Shown here one piece after another: positions 33,768 to 43,100 of a stretch of DNA of 64,000 nt. The notes beneath the pieces are model-generated. The model was given only the letters and a program-made list of their open reading frames with translations. It was not told where the DNA came from and made no database searches. Numbering within the stretch: position 1 is the first letter of the stretch; each line of letters starts with the position of its first letter. Position numbers and translations under genes: made by a program. Source of the DNA: 0-14-0-80-60-11 sp049322355 (GTDB lineage Bacteria; Desulfobacterota; Desulfobaccia; Desulfobaccales; 0-14-0-80-60-11); contig JBMORG010000027.1 in NCBI GenBank assembly GCA_049322355.1, positions 310,001-374,000 on the forward strand, in the 5' to 3' direction.

Positions 33768-34799
33768 TCACGACTCATGCCGGACCAAATGCATTGCGTA
33801 GGTATCATGCATCCAGTCGATTTTTTCGGCAATTTCCTTGACCAACCACTGGGGCTGTAAAAGTTCCGCCTCTTCACCGTAGGACAAAATCCAGGAAATC
33901 ACTTCAGGCGAGGATGAAGCAGTAAAGGTCACCTTTATTTTATCGGGACCCGTGGCTTCGATTTCCTGATCCGGGCTCCACACGCGCTCAGCTACATACC
34001 TGGCAGACCAACCGGAAAACACCGCTTCAACCGTAAAGGCCTTTTCTTTGATGACGCCAAAATGCCGGTTGAAAAATTTCTCGAAATTGTAGTCTGCCGG
34101 AAATTCAAAATCTCTGGCGGTCATTTCCACTTTTTTCATGCGATGAATAGCTAATAAGGGGTCAAAATCCGGCTCCACGTAAGGTTGCCCAGGCTATTTG
34201 GCCAGACGGGCGTGGAGATAGACCGTGTCCTTATGGGAAAACATCTTCAAGGGCTTGATATGCAACTCTTTCGGCTTATCTTCCATGATGGCCTGATAAG
34301 AGACCTGACACACCTTGCTTTTTTGCATGGCTTCAATCAGGGTACGCATGGAATCGTGGTGCGGCGAATAGTCGATAGTGCCGAACCGCATGGCGCCGAA
34401 GTGATCGGAGAGGGTGCTGGTGGGCCCCGGCAGGAGGACCTTGCTTTTATTGATGGCGATTTCGGCCTCGCAGAATTGTTCTTGACCCAACAAATGCTTG
34501 GCAAAGGCATGGCACATCTGGAGGACCAGCAATTCCCGCTCAGTCATGGGAATGCAGGTAAGTTTCCTGCCTGGCTTTTTAATGCAAACATATTTTCGGT
34601 TGCCTTCCCGGATTTCCTCGATATCCACCTTGAAAGAGTTTTGGATATCGTCAACCAAGCGTAACACTGTCTGTTTGGAGCATTTCAGATCATTAGCCAG
34701 TTGGGTGAGCGAATATTTGTCTCCAGAAAAGAGGAGCCGTGCGAACAAGGTGATCAATTTCTGGCCGTAAGTGCTTCTATCATCGAGTTTTTTAGGCAT
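33768..34799 (-). pseudogene. WYL-domain transcriptional regulator with in-frame amber codon
   Basis: The minus strand from ATG 34799 (GAGGG 5-6 nt upstream) encodes an N-terminal helix-turn-helix (YSLTQLANDLKCSKQTVLRLVDD) and the start of a WYL domain, ending ...VYLHARLAK-TAG at 34194-34196. The same frame continues PGQPYVEPDFDPLLAIHRMKK... to 33768, which is the expected rest of the WYL module plus its C-terminal domain. So a single TAG splits an otherwise intact gene of about 343 codons: nonsense mutation, read-through or sequence error. Divergent from the AAA ATPase. Confidence 0.8.
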
Positions 34800-34898
34800 G
34801 ATTGCCCTCATAAAAAGAAATAAGAAAGGTTCCGTAATGTGGAACGATAGCATGTTTTAATGAAGAGTAAAGGAAGATCTTAAACCAGGATTCGAGCC

Positions 34899-36968
34899 AT
34901 GAAAAATGTGGGTGAACTGAAAAGGTTGGCAGCAGTGTGGACCCTCAGGATCCTGACAGACCGCCACGGCTTCCGGCAATTCCTGAAGGAACGGAGTTGG
35001 GCCCAGGAGGAAATTTTGAAAACTGCCGGCCTGGATGATCTGATTGACCAGGAACTCGAGGCCGAATGCTATAGACGGGAATTCATCTCGCAGTTGAAGA
35101 AGATGCGAGCTGCCACCGGCACAAAATCAACTTCCTTCTTTTATAATCTGAACCGCCTGGCAGATATGGTCGGACTTTCCGCCATGGAAAAGCTGATCCT
35201 GACTTTCTCCCTCTTGGCCAAAGAGGTTAGCGGGTTGGAGGAAGCTCTCAAATTTTTTGGGGATGCAAATTATCGTGAGCTCATGGAGAAAATCTCCCGG
35301 GTTCTGAAGCTTCCCCTTGCGCTCATTCAGACTGCCCTGGACAGAGAAGGTCTTTTGCGGTCCTCGGGATTATTGAAGCTGGATTTCCGAGGTACTATGA
35401 GCATCCCAGACCGGCTGGAGCCGCTGCATCAGTTGGGAAACGCCCTGCACGGAAGCAAATTGAAAGAAGTAGAGGGGTTGTTGTCATCGTATTTTTACAA
35501 ATCGCCTCCATCGTTGCTGAGGATTCAGGACTTCTCCCATCTGGCCGATGATGTGGGTATCGTGCTGGATTTTTTAAAACCTGCCATCCAGAACAAAATT
35601 ACTGGGGTAAACCTGCTCCTTTACGGCCCGCCCGGAACCGGCAAAACCGAACTTGCCAGGATGGTGGCTGCGCAGCTGCATGCATGCCTTTATGAGGTCG
35701 GCAACCAGGATGAGGACGGTGATGCCATCCAGAACCAGCGTTTTGCGTCTTACCAGCTCTGCCAACGTTTTCTAATGCGCCGGTCTGACTGCATGGTGCT
35801 TTTTGATGAAGTCGAAGATGTGTTCCCGGCCACCCTGCATTCGTTTTTTGGTCTCTTGCAAGAATCAGGGCAGCATAAGAGTTGGACCAATGACCTCCTG
35901 GAAACCAATCCCATCCCCGCGATCTGGATCAGCAACAGTGTGGAGCAAATCGACCCTGCCTTCCTGCGCCGCTTTGACCTGATCGTGGAAGTTCCGATTC
36001 CCCCTCAGTCTAATCGCCGGCAAATCCTGGAGAAGGTGGTATCAGGCCTCCCGGTCAGCAAAGACTGGCTCAACCGGATGGCAAGAAACGAACATATTAG
36101 CCCTGGACATGCGGAAAAGGCCGCCAGGGTTGCGAGAATATCGCAGGCAAGAGCCCCGGAACAGGTGGAAAAAGTCCTGAGCAAGGTCATCGGCAACGCC
36201 CACCGGGCCATGGGGTTTAGGGACGGTCAAGGTCTCTTAGACCCTGAAGGGACAGGTTATGACCTCAGATTTTTAAACCCGGACTGCAATCTGGAAGAGG
36301 TGACTGACTCTATAGCACAACTGGGCCGGGGAAAGGTTTGTCTGTACGGGCCATCGGGAAGCGGCAAAACCAAGTTTGTCCATTTCCTGGGGCAAAAACT
36401 GCAAAAAACTGTGATTGTCAAGCACGCCTCGGACATCCTGGGCCCGTATGTGGGGCAGACTGAACAGCACCTGGCAGCGATGTTCCGGCAAGTCCACCGT
36501 GAACAAGAAATTCTATTTCTGGATGAGGCAGACAGTTTCCTCCAGAGCAGGGCAGGGGCTCATCACTCCTGGGAGGTCACGCAAGTCAACGAATTGTTAG
36601 TGCAGATGGAGGCCTTCAACGGTCTGTTCTTTTGCGCCACCAATCTCCTTGATTTGCTGGACAACGCCGTCTTCCGCAGATTTGATTTAAAGGTGAAGTT
36701 TGATTATCTCCGGCAAGACCAGACCTGGGAACTCTTCAAGACTTATATGGCCAAAGGAGGAAAGCCCGTTTCCTCCAGAGAAAAGCACACGTGGAAGAAG
36801 AAACTGGCTTCGCTGCGCTTTCTGACTCCGGGTGATTTTGCCACGGTAATGCGCCGGCTTACTTTGACAAACACGGGGCTGAGACCGGATGCCTTCTACC
36901 AGGGACTGGAAAAAGAAATTGCCGTAAAGTGTGATGCAAAGAAGCGGTCGGTGGGTTTTGGAATCTAG
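34899..36968 (+). CDS. Tandem AAA ATPase (AAA+, two modules)
   Basis: 689 aa. A helical N-terminal domain (1-210), AAA module 1 with Walker A GPPGTGKT (243-250), Walker B CMVLFDEVEDVF and FLRRFD, and AAA module 2 with Walker A GPSGSGKT (484-491), Walker B ILFLDEADSFL and VFRRFD. The layout is like CDC48/SpoVK-type remodelling ATPases, but the N-domain is not one I recognise. It starts 100 nt from the divergent WYL regulator, which probably controls it. Confidence 0.8.
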   Translation: MKNVGELKRLAAVWTLRILTDRHGFRQFLKERSWAQEEILKTAGLDDLIDQELEAECYRREFISQLKKMRAATGTKSTSFFYNLNRLADMVGLSAMEKLILTFSLLAKEVSGLEEALKFFGDANYRELMEKISRVLKLPLALIQTALDREGLLRSSGLLKLDFRGTMSIPDRLEPLHQLGNALHGSKLKEVEGLLSSYFYKSPPSLLRIQDFSHLADDVGIVLDFLKPAIQNKITGVNLLLYGPPGTGKTELARMVAAQLHACLYEVGNQDEDGDAIQNQRFASYQLCQRFLMRRSDCMVLFDEVEDVFPATLHSFFGLLQESGQHKSWTNDLLETNPIPAIWISNSVEQIDPAFLRRFDLIVEVPIPPQSNRRQILEKVVSGLPVSKDWLNRMARNEHISPGHAEKAARVARISQARAPEQVEKVLSKVIGNAHRAMGFRDGQGLLDPEGTGYDLRFLNPDCNLEEVTDSIAQLGRGKVCLYGPSGSGKTKFVHFLGQKLQKTVIVKHASDILGPYVGQTEQHLAAMFRQVHREQEILFLDEADSFLQSRAGAHHSWEVTQVNELLVQMEAFNGLFFCATNLLDLLDNAVFRRFDLKVKFDYLRQDQTWELFKTYMAKGGKPVSSREKHTWKKKLASLRFLTPGDFATVMRRLTLTNTGLRPDAFYQGLEKEIAVKCDAKKRSVGFGI

Positions 36969-37022
36969 TCCGGCAACTCGTCATTAGAAAGACAATTCTT
37001 TATTTTCCGGAGGAATTATTCG

Positions 37023-38531
37023 ATGAGCATTGGTGAAACCCCCTTTGGCCTTTCCAAGTCAAAATTTCTTGCCGGCCGCCAGTGCCTGAAACGGCTGTAT
37101 CTCAAGATCCACGAACCTGAAAATGTGCCGGAAGCTGATGAGGCTCAGCAAGCCCAATTTGATCTGGGTTATGAAGTGGGGTCGCTGGCTACCAAACGCT
37201 TTTCTGGCGGGGTGTTGGTGGATGAAGACTATCTTCACCACGCTGACGCGGTAGCTCGCACCCAGAAGTTAATGGCTGATAAGCACGTTCCGGCCATATT
37301 TGAGGCAGCCTTTTCGTACCAGGGTGTGAAGGTGCGGGTGGATATCCTGGAGCGCCAGCCTGGAAACCGCTGGCGTATGGTTGAAGTAAAGTCCACGTCT
37401 AAACTTAAAGACACCCATTACGACGACGTGGCCATTCAAAAATATGTCTTGGAAGGGTGCGGTCTTGAACTATCAGAAGCCTGTCTGATGCACCTGAATC
37501 GGGAGTATGTTTATGAAGGGGGAGAATACGTTCTCGAAAACCTCTTTGTCATCAATGATCTTAGCGCCGATTTAGAAGAAATCTCCAAGAAGATCCCTGA
37601 GCTTTTAAAAGACCAGCAAAGGATCTTGGGTTTGTCGGAGCCTCCAGAGGTCCAGCCAGGCGATCATTGTGCTGACCCGTCCGAGTGTGAATTCTACGCC
37701 ATGTGCAATCCTGAAGTCCCGCAGCATTGGGTTGGGCACCTCCCGGGGATCAGGAAGCAGAAGATCAAAGAGTTGTTTGACCAGGGGATTGAGTTGATTC
37801 ATGACATCCCCGAGGACTTCGGCTTGACGGATTTGCAGAGCCGGGCCTGTCTCTGCGTCAAAAACGGGGAACCGTATATCGGCAAAGAGATCCAAGGAAA
37901 GCTTCGGGGGTTACAATACCCGCTTTATTTTATGGATTTTGAAACCTGCAATCCGGCCATTCCTCGCTATGCTGGGATGCGGCCGTTCGATCAGATCCCG
38001 TTTCAGTGGTCGGTGCATATACAGAGACAGCCGGGAGGCGAGCTGGAGCACCATGAGTTTCTGGCTGCCAATTCCGACGACCCCCGGGAAGACTTTATCG
38101 AAGGCCTATTGGAGGTCATAAATGGTGGTGGTGGAAAGGGCCATATCGTTTCATACTATGCCAGCTTTGAGACGGGGCGTTTAGATGATCTGGCTGCCTG
38201 GTTGCCCAAGTATGCTTCCAAGATTGAAAAAGTGAAGAACCGCCTATGGGATCTCCATCCGGTTATCAGGGATTATGTCTACCATCCGGAGTTTTATGGG
38301 TCCTTTTCCCTTAAGGCGGTTCTCCCAGCTCTGGTCCCGCATATGACATACGATAGCATGGAGGTGGCAGACGGTATTGCCGCGGGTCTCGCCTATAACA
38401 GGATGATCAGGGCAGGGCTGCCTGAATCGGAACTGACGAATCTGCGAGATGCTCTGTTGAAGTATTGCGGTCAAGATACCCTGGCTATGGTCGAACTGAT
38501 CAACAGCCTCCGGAGCAGAGCCACGTCATAG
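37023..38531 (+). CDS. Cas4-like Fe-S nuclease fused to DEDD exonuclease (DUF2779)
   Basis: 502 aa. The first half has all the marks of a Cas4/AddB-type nuclease: C21, FEA (E94), VDIL (D107), EVKS (E121, K123), QKYV, then C216, C222 and C228, the four cysteines expected for a 4Fe-4S cluster. The second half (about 295-500) is the DUF2779 region with FMDFET, a central SYYASFE, and YCGQDTLAMVEL, resembling a DEDD-type 3'-5' exonuclease. GGAGG lies upstream. Not associated with cas genes; likely DNA processing in the island. Confidence 0.8.
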   Translation: MSIGETPFGLSKSKFLAGRQCLKRLYLKIHEPENVPEADEAQQAQFDLGYEVGSLATKRFSGGVLVDEDYLHHADAVARTQKLMADKHVPAIFEAAFSYQGVKVRVDILERQPGNRWRMVEVKSTSKLKDTHYDDVAIQKYVLEGCGLELSEACLMHLNREYVYEGGEYVLENLFVINDLSADLEEISKKIPELLKDQQRILGLSEPPEVQPGDHCADPSECEFYAMCNPEVPQHWVGHLPGIRKQKIKELFDQGIELIHDIPEDFGLTDLQSRACLCVKNGEPYIGKEIQGKLRGLQYPLYFMDFETCNPAIPRYAGMRPFDQIPFQWSVHIQRQPGGELEHHEFLAANSDDPREDFIEGLLEVINGGGGKGHIVSYYASFETGRLDDLAAWLPKYASKIEKVKNRLWDLHPVIRDYVYHPEFYGSFSLKAVLPALVPHMTYDSMEVADGIAAGLAYNRMIRAGLPESELTNLRDALLKYCGQDTLAMVELINSLRSRATS

Positions 38532-38543
38532 AGGATTCGGCTA

Positions 38544-38816
38544 ATGTCCACCTTTGAGAAACATTGTGAAGAATCCGTCCGGTTTTTTGGCCAACCATTT
38601 GAAGAGGTTCATCTTTGGCTGGATGAGTTTCAAGGCACACCTAAATATGGTATGCGCCATCGGAGAGTGCGACATCATGAAGCGGGTATTCAAGAAGCCA
38701 TCAAATTATTAGGGGAAAAGGCCGGCCAGGTTGCACGGCAGCATATAATATCTGACCTCAAAGAGGAGGGGTGGACCGAAAAAGTCCCCTTCCTCAAAAT
38801 GAGCAAGATTTTGTAA
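38544..38816 (+). CDS. Small unknown protein (DUF6915-like)
   Basis: 90 aa. FEEVHLWLDEFQGTPKYGMRHRRVRHHEAGIQEAIKLLG resembles a widespread small family with conserved RHRxxRHHxxGI. The His/Arg-rich centre could bind metal or nucleic acid. 12 nt after the nuclease gene, so probably co-transcribed. Function unknown. Confidence 0.6.
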   Translation: MSTFEKHCEESVRFFGQPFEEVHLWLDEFQGTPKYGMRHRRVRHHEAGIQEAIKLLGEKAGQVARQHIISDLKEEGWTEKVPFLKMSKIL

Positions 38817-38853
38817 GAATAGGATTCTTTTAATTAACTCATAATGGAAAATT

Positions 38854-39372
38854 ATGGACTCCGATTTTTTCTGTAATCTCTGGCCTAACAAAAAAGAACA
38901 TTTTTACCGTGATAAGGTCATTGAGCCATTTGCGCAGTCCGGTCTTACCTGTGTCTGTGCGACACTCGGTTCCTTAACTGGAAAAGGGCCAGAATATTTT
39001 TTGGATTTACAGAGGGAGGGAAAACTAAACACTCAAGACCCTGTTTCCTGGTCCGAGACTTTGAAACCGTTTGGTATGAAACTCGCCTATCTTCCTTTTG
39101 ACACGAGAAAACTTCGATTTTATATGGATGAACTGGTGTCGCTGGATGATCTTTTCCTGCTTTCTTACTATAGCGGCATGAGTCTTGATATCCTGCGAGA
39201 CCCTGATGAAAATGGCTGGGTGTGTGAATCCCACGTGGTGATTTTACACAGAGACCGGATAATTGATCCTCAACGTGGCGAGAGTTATTATGCCCTTGAT
39301 CATTGGTGCAAAGGATTTCACACAAAGCGGCTTTTCAGGGTCTTGCCACTCAAGCATCCTCGAGGCCTTTAA
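38854..39372 (+). CDS. Small protein with papain/C39-like features
   Basis: 172 aa, no named family. CVCATLGSLTGKGPEYF near residue 31, SHVVILHRD near 128 and RIIDPQRGE near 137 give a Cys...His...Asp order as in papain-like/C39 peptidases, with LDDLFLLSYYSG in between. Activity is only an inference. No signal peptide. Confidence 0.5.
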   Translation: MDSDFFCNLWPNKKEHFYRDKVIEPFAQSGLTCVCATLGSLTGKGPEYFLDLQREGKLNTQDPVSWSETLKPFGMKLAYLPFDTRKLRFYMDELVSLDDLFLLSYYSGMSLDILRDPDENGWVCESHVVILHRDRIIDPQRGESYYALDHWCKGFHTKRLFRVLPLKHPRGL

Positions 39373-39810
39373 TCTTTGATAAAGCAACTTCTGGACTGAG
39401 ACAAAACCTATACAATGATCGACTGGCCCCAAAAATTGACCCGGAGCAGGGTATTTAGTTGGTTCATCCCTTCCAAAGAGAATGCTGCCACTGCCTAGCC
39501 GGAGAAGATCATGAAAGATTTATCCTACCCTGCATTGATCATCAATTATTCAGATTAAAGTATCAAAGTCCTTGTACCGATAACTTGCGCAGCGGGAAGT
39601 GCCTAAATTCGGACTTGGAAGCCAACTTAGGGAAGGGTTTGGAGACCATATTAATGGGGAACCAAATTATCTTATGGTTGGGAGAGCCCCAAGATCCACC
39701 CTCGCATGAGGAATGGAAAACCTGACATCTAATAGCTAACCCGATAGAAGCGATAAAATAGGAACATTCATACGTAGGCATTGAAAATAAGCCATAAGGA
39801 GGACTTACAA
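39373..39810. other. Gap in the island without a clear gene
   Basis: An 88-codon frame at 39459-39725 has no convincing features. Probably non-coding; contains the ribosome binding site AAGGAGG (39796-39802) for the next gene. Confidence 0.45.
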
Positions 39811-40494
39811 TTGATTGAAAAGCCTGCCAGTGATCTGTCCTTCGTTTATTCCAAGGAACCTCTGCCGACGCTCGAGGTAGATGTTGATAGTATTCCAAAG
39901 AGTTACTCAGGTTACAGTGAAATAATTGAGAATACACTTAGGCCTTTCGTTTTATCCAATCCTTCAGTTCGGGCAACTATATATGTATATCAAGGCACGA
40001 GCATTAACTTTCAAAACAGACCGACACAGTCTGCATTTTTGGCTGTTGCCAGATCGAAGGTCATCCTCAATGAATTATTTAATGGGTTTAATAGAATTCG
40101 AGGAATAAAAGCAAGATTTAGTGACTACATCAGGCTGTCAGAGGCCATACCGGAATTTCACGTCCAAGATGGCTTCATTTGGTGTCCTTTGGATGCAGTA
40201 ACTTGGTACACCTCCGGCGAGGGCGATAAAGACTTGGCAGTTGATAAGAGCAGACATTCACTCGAGGATTCTATCAAAAGAAGCATATCAGAAGAAGAGA
40301 ATACAGAACTTGCCAGAACTCCTATCTCTTCCAGATTCAGAAGTGCTCGATCAGACGCCAGTATTGGTAGCATAAGGAAAGCGATAGAAAAACATTTTGG
40401 TCTCCCTGAAGGTTCGGTGGCGTTATGTGGACCAGATGGGAAACCACTGCGTGCTGATGCAAAAATAGGCACATTGAGAAAACGTTGGGAGTAG
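39811..40494 (+). CDS. Unknown protein with ubiquitin-like C-terminal segment
   Basis: 227 aa from TTG 39811, chosen because AAGGAGG lies 8 nt upstream. Residues 1-180 are not recognised. The last 45 residues (SIGSIRKAIEKHFGLPEGSV, then ALCGPDGKPLRADAKIGTLR) run parallel to the central half of ubiquitin (helix, IP turn, Q-LIFAGKQLEDGRTLSDYNI). There is no terminal Gly-Gly, so a conjugation role is not indicated; a beta-grasp binding module is more likely. Confidence 0.5.
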   Translation: MIEKPASDLSFVYSKEPLPTLEVDVDSIPKSYSGYSEIIENTLRPFVLSNPSVRATIYVYQGTSINFQNRPTQSAFLAVARSKVILNELFNGFNRIRGIKARFSDYIRLSEAIPEFHVQDGFIWCPLDAVTWYTSGEGDKDLAVDKSRHSLEDSIKRSISEEENTELARTPISSRFRSARSDASIGSIRKAIEKHFGLPEGSVALCGPDGKPLRADAKIGTLRKRWE

Positions 40495-40659
40495 AATCAG
40501 CTCAGTTTTTAGAACATGCTGGTATCAATATCTTTTTTTTTGATTTGAAAGAAAAATACTAACCCTCTACTACCAAAGAATAGTATTTGAAAATGCGCCA
40601 AATATTTTCTAAACTTGGTTGAAAAATTGGTTAGGAACAATAAATACAACATTTTTATT

Positions 40660-42978
40660 CTATTCAAGGGCTGATTTAATAGCCATCGCGATCTCCCGCA
40701 GCAAAGCGGAATCCAAGGCTCCGTTCGCTCCTTCTTGCGAAGTGAATAAAGTCTTGCCCATGAAAAAACCATTTTCAAGATACCAATTTTTCTTCCATTC
40801 CCACCCCCGGCGATAATCATCCCGATTTAACATGCCTAAATGCTCCCAAATGATGAGATCTCCGTCGTGAGTAACGAAAGAAAAGTCCGGACGGAGACGT
40901 CCGGGTTCTTTCGACCCCTCTAATACGCGTTCGTACTCATACTCTATGTAGAGACCAAACAACATATTGGCGATAACCAACTCTGACTTGCTCCGAACGA
41001 GATGGCCCTTATCTGTCCGGTGAATAAGGTGCTCCGCATATGGCACAGCGTCATCGCCTACTCTAACAGCACCTTGAAAGATGTTTGTGTTACGCCGAGC
41101 TGTTTCCGAACGTTCAGGGCGTGTAAAATCAAAAAGCGTGGTGGCATCTTCGCCCTCTATGAGCAGCACAAGTTGTTCACGCGAGCGTGTCAATGCCGTG
41201 TATAGAAGCTCTCGAGACAAGGGCCGGCAGTTTTTCGGAAGTACAACGAAAACTTTTTTGAACTCGCTGCCTTGAGCTTTGTGTACTGTTAGAGCGTACG
41301 CGAGTTCCAACGGGCCAGCCCCGCTCGGAAAATCTTTCCCGCGATAGCCAAAGCGAAGATAAGGGCGTCCAGCAAACAGCACGTTGAGCCAACCACTTTT
41401 GCCATTCGCCACGAGTCCCACCTCTCCATTTGCTATATAATATTTTTCAGAGCTCTCGCCGTCATAGGCATTACGCCACTCATTAACGGTCTGGATAACC
41501 TTGTCTTTAATGACGATGCTCTCATCACCAAGGCTTACGACCCAAGGGTTTGCTGCAGCCTGAAGTTCCCCCGCACGAAAGTGCCTCTGTACCCAGCGAT
41601 TTAATTCATGAACGCCATGTGGGGCCATTCTTACCGGAGAAAGGATCTGCCACCGTTCAGAGCCGTCAGGGTTATCAAACGGCACCCAGCCATTTTCGTT
41701 GAGACCAAGGGCCGTATCAAAGCCGGAGATATCATTGATGTCCAGTAACCCCAGATGTTGTTTAAAAGTCTCGAGGAGCCTTGCCCTAAGGTCATCAGGA
41801 GTTTTCCAAAACAAGATCTTGAGGTCGTTGAAGTCCGCACCAAACTCAAGATCACTGAGAACCCGGTCTGCGTCTACTGGTTGGGGTTCACTCGTGAACC
41901 AGGAAGCCAAGCGAAGAGTGTCTGATATTTCATTCGCCGCCATGGTGGTTCGTACTTCTACTGAAAGCCGAGCAAACGCGTCTGCCAAGGGGGTACCATC
42001 TTCTGCCGCATCCTTTGTGCTTCCAAGAAAAGCAACGAGGTCGGCAAATGGGCGGCCAACACCTATGGGGGGTAGCTGGTTTGGATCACCTACAAGGATC
42101 AGCCGCTGGACATGGGCCAAGTCCAGAGCTTCTAATACGGCAACAAGGTCATCCATCGTAATCATCGAACATTCGTCGATGACAACTGTCTTTTCCCGTC
42201 GGTATTTCTCTACTCCAACGAACAAAGGTCGCTGCCTAACACTGTCGTAACGGCCCAGCCTGTTAAGAAACTGAGCGACGGTCATTGCTTCAGCGCTGGT
42301 AGCTTTACCGAGGCGGACCCGAGCCTTCCCAGTTGGCGCAAGAAGCAATATTCCATCCTTAGCAACTGCCTCAGACAGCATAAGCGCACCCATAACCGAA
42401 GTCTTCCCGGTTCCGGCGCGGCCTGCAAGAACACCCAACCTACGTGAAGTAATGCGGTCCAGGGCCTCAGCCTGTTCTTTAATTGCTCTAACGTGACGAT
42501 CGTTTCCCGGATCATATGAGCTTTCAGCCTCCGAAATCACATCTATTAGCAGTTTTTTCCAATCTGTCTTCGCTGCTTGGATCGGCTTCTTTGCGCGCCT
42601 GGAAAGGATACTCCGGAGTTTATCTTCGCGTCTTTTCAATTCAGTAAGCTGTAGGGCTGTGATCTTTTTATTCTGGCTTCCCGGGTCAATGATATCTGCA
42701 AGTTCAACCACCTCTTTCAAGAAGTCTTTGTTTGCTATTACCCAATCACTACTGATCAGGCAGGGATGTGCTAGGTCGATCATTGCTACCCGTTGGAGAG
42801 CCTCTGCCATACTGAGAAGGGCATCGCCATTTCGGGCGGCTTCTCGAAGTACGGCGACGATTCCTGCCCTAAGCCTGCGTGCATCTTGTGGTGTCCCAAC
42901 AAAAGAGGGGGCGGGGACTGGGTGATTTACCGCGATGGTAACGTCTGGTAGAAGACCTCCGCCAATATCTTCCCGATT
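40660..42978 (-). pseudogene. 5'-truncated RecD-like helicase fused to PD-(D/E)XK nuclease
   Basis: A 716-aa frame starts at ATG 42810, but in-frame coding sequence (VGTPQDARRLRAGIVAVLRE...) continues upstream for 56 codons without any start until TAGTAGTAA, so the N-terminus is lost. The remainder has Walker A GRAGTGKT (130-137 from M42810), VVIDECSMI, GDPNQLPPIG, and UvrD-type LAYALTVHKAQGSEF and ALTRSREQL. The C-terminal domain has SKSELVIAN, PDFSF and IIWEHLG, a restriction-endonuclease-like fold. Likely a defence-type helicase-nuclease now inactive or N-truncated. Confidence 0.75.
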
Positions 42979-43100
42979 TTACTACTAATAATTTTGTGAA
43001 ACGGTCAAAAAATGTGTCCCCAAACTGTCCCCCATTAGGGACTCGAAAGTCGCCAATCAGGGCAGCCAATGGTTGACGATCCGCCGGATGCGCCAACGCA

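Noticed and set aside
34194..34196. TAG as a pyrrolysine codon
   Set aside because: WYL regulators do not use pyrrolysine and no pyl genes are visible; nonsense mutation is simpler.
39459..39725. 88-codon frame in the island gap
   Set aside because: No binding site and no family-like features; likely chance.
42979..43096. C-terminus of an integrase on the minus strand
   Set aside because: A short frame (VPNGGQFGDTFF) looked possible, but no recombinase catalytic motif can be seen.
31314..43100. attR copy of the selC 3' end and an integrase for the island
   Set aside because: No second copy of the tRNA end (…CATGCACTTCCGCCA) and no recombinase gene were found by eye in the window; the island may be old or extend differently.
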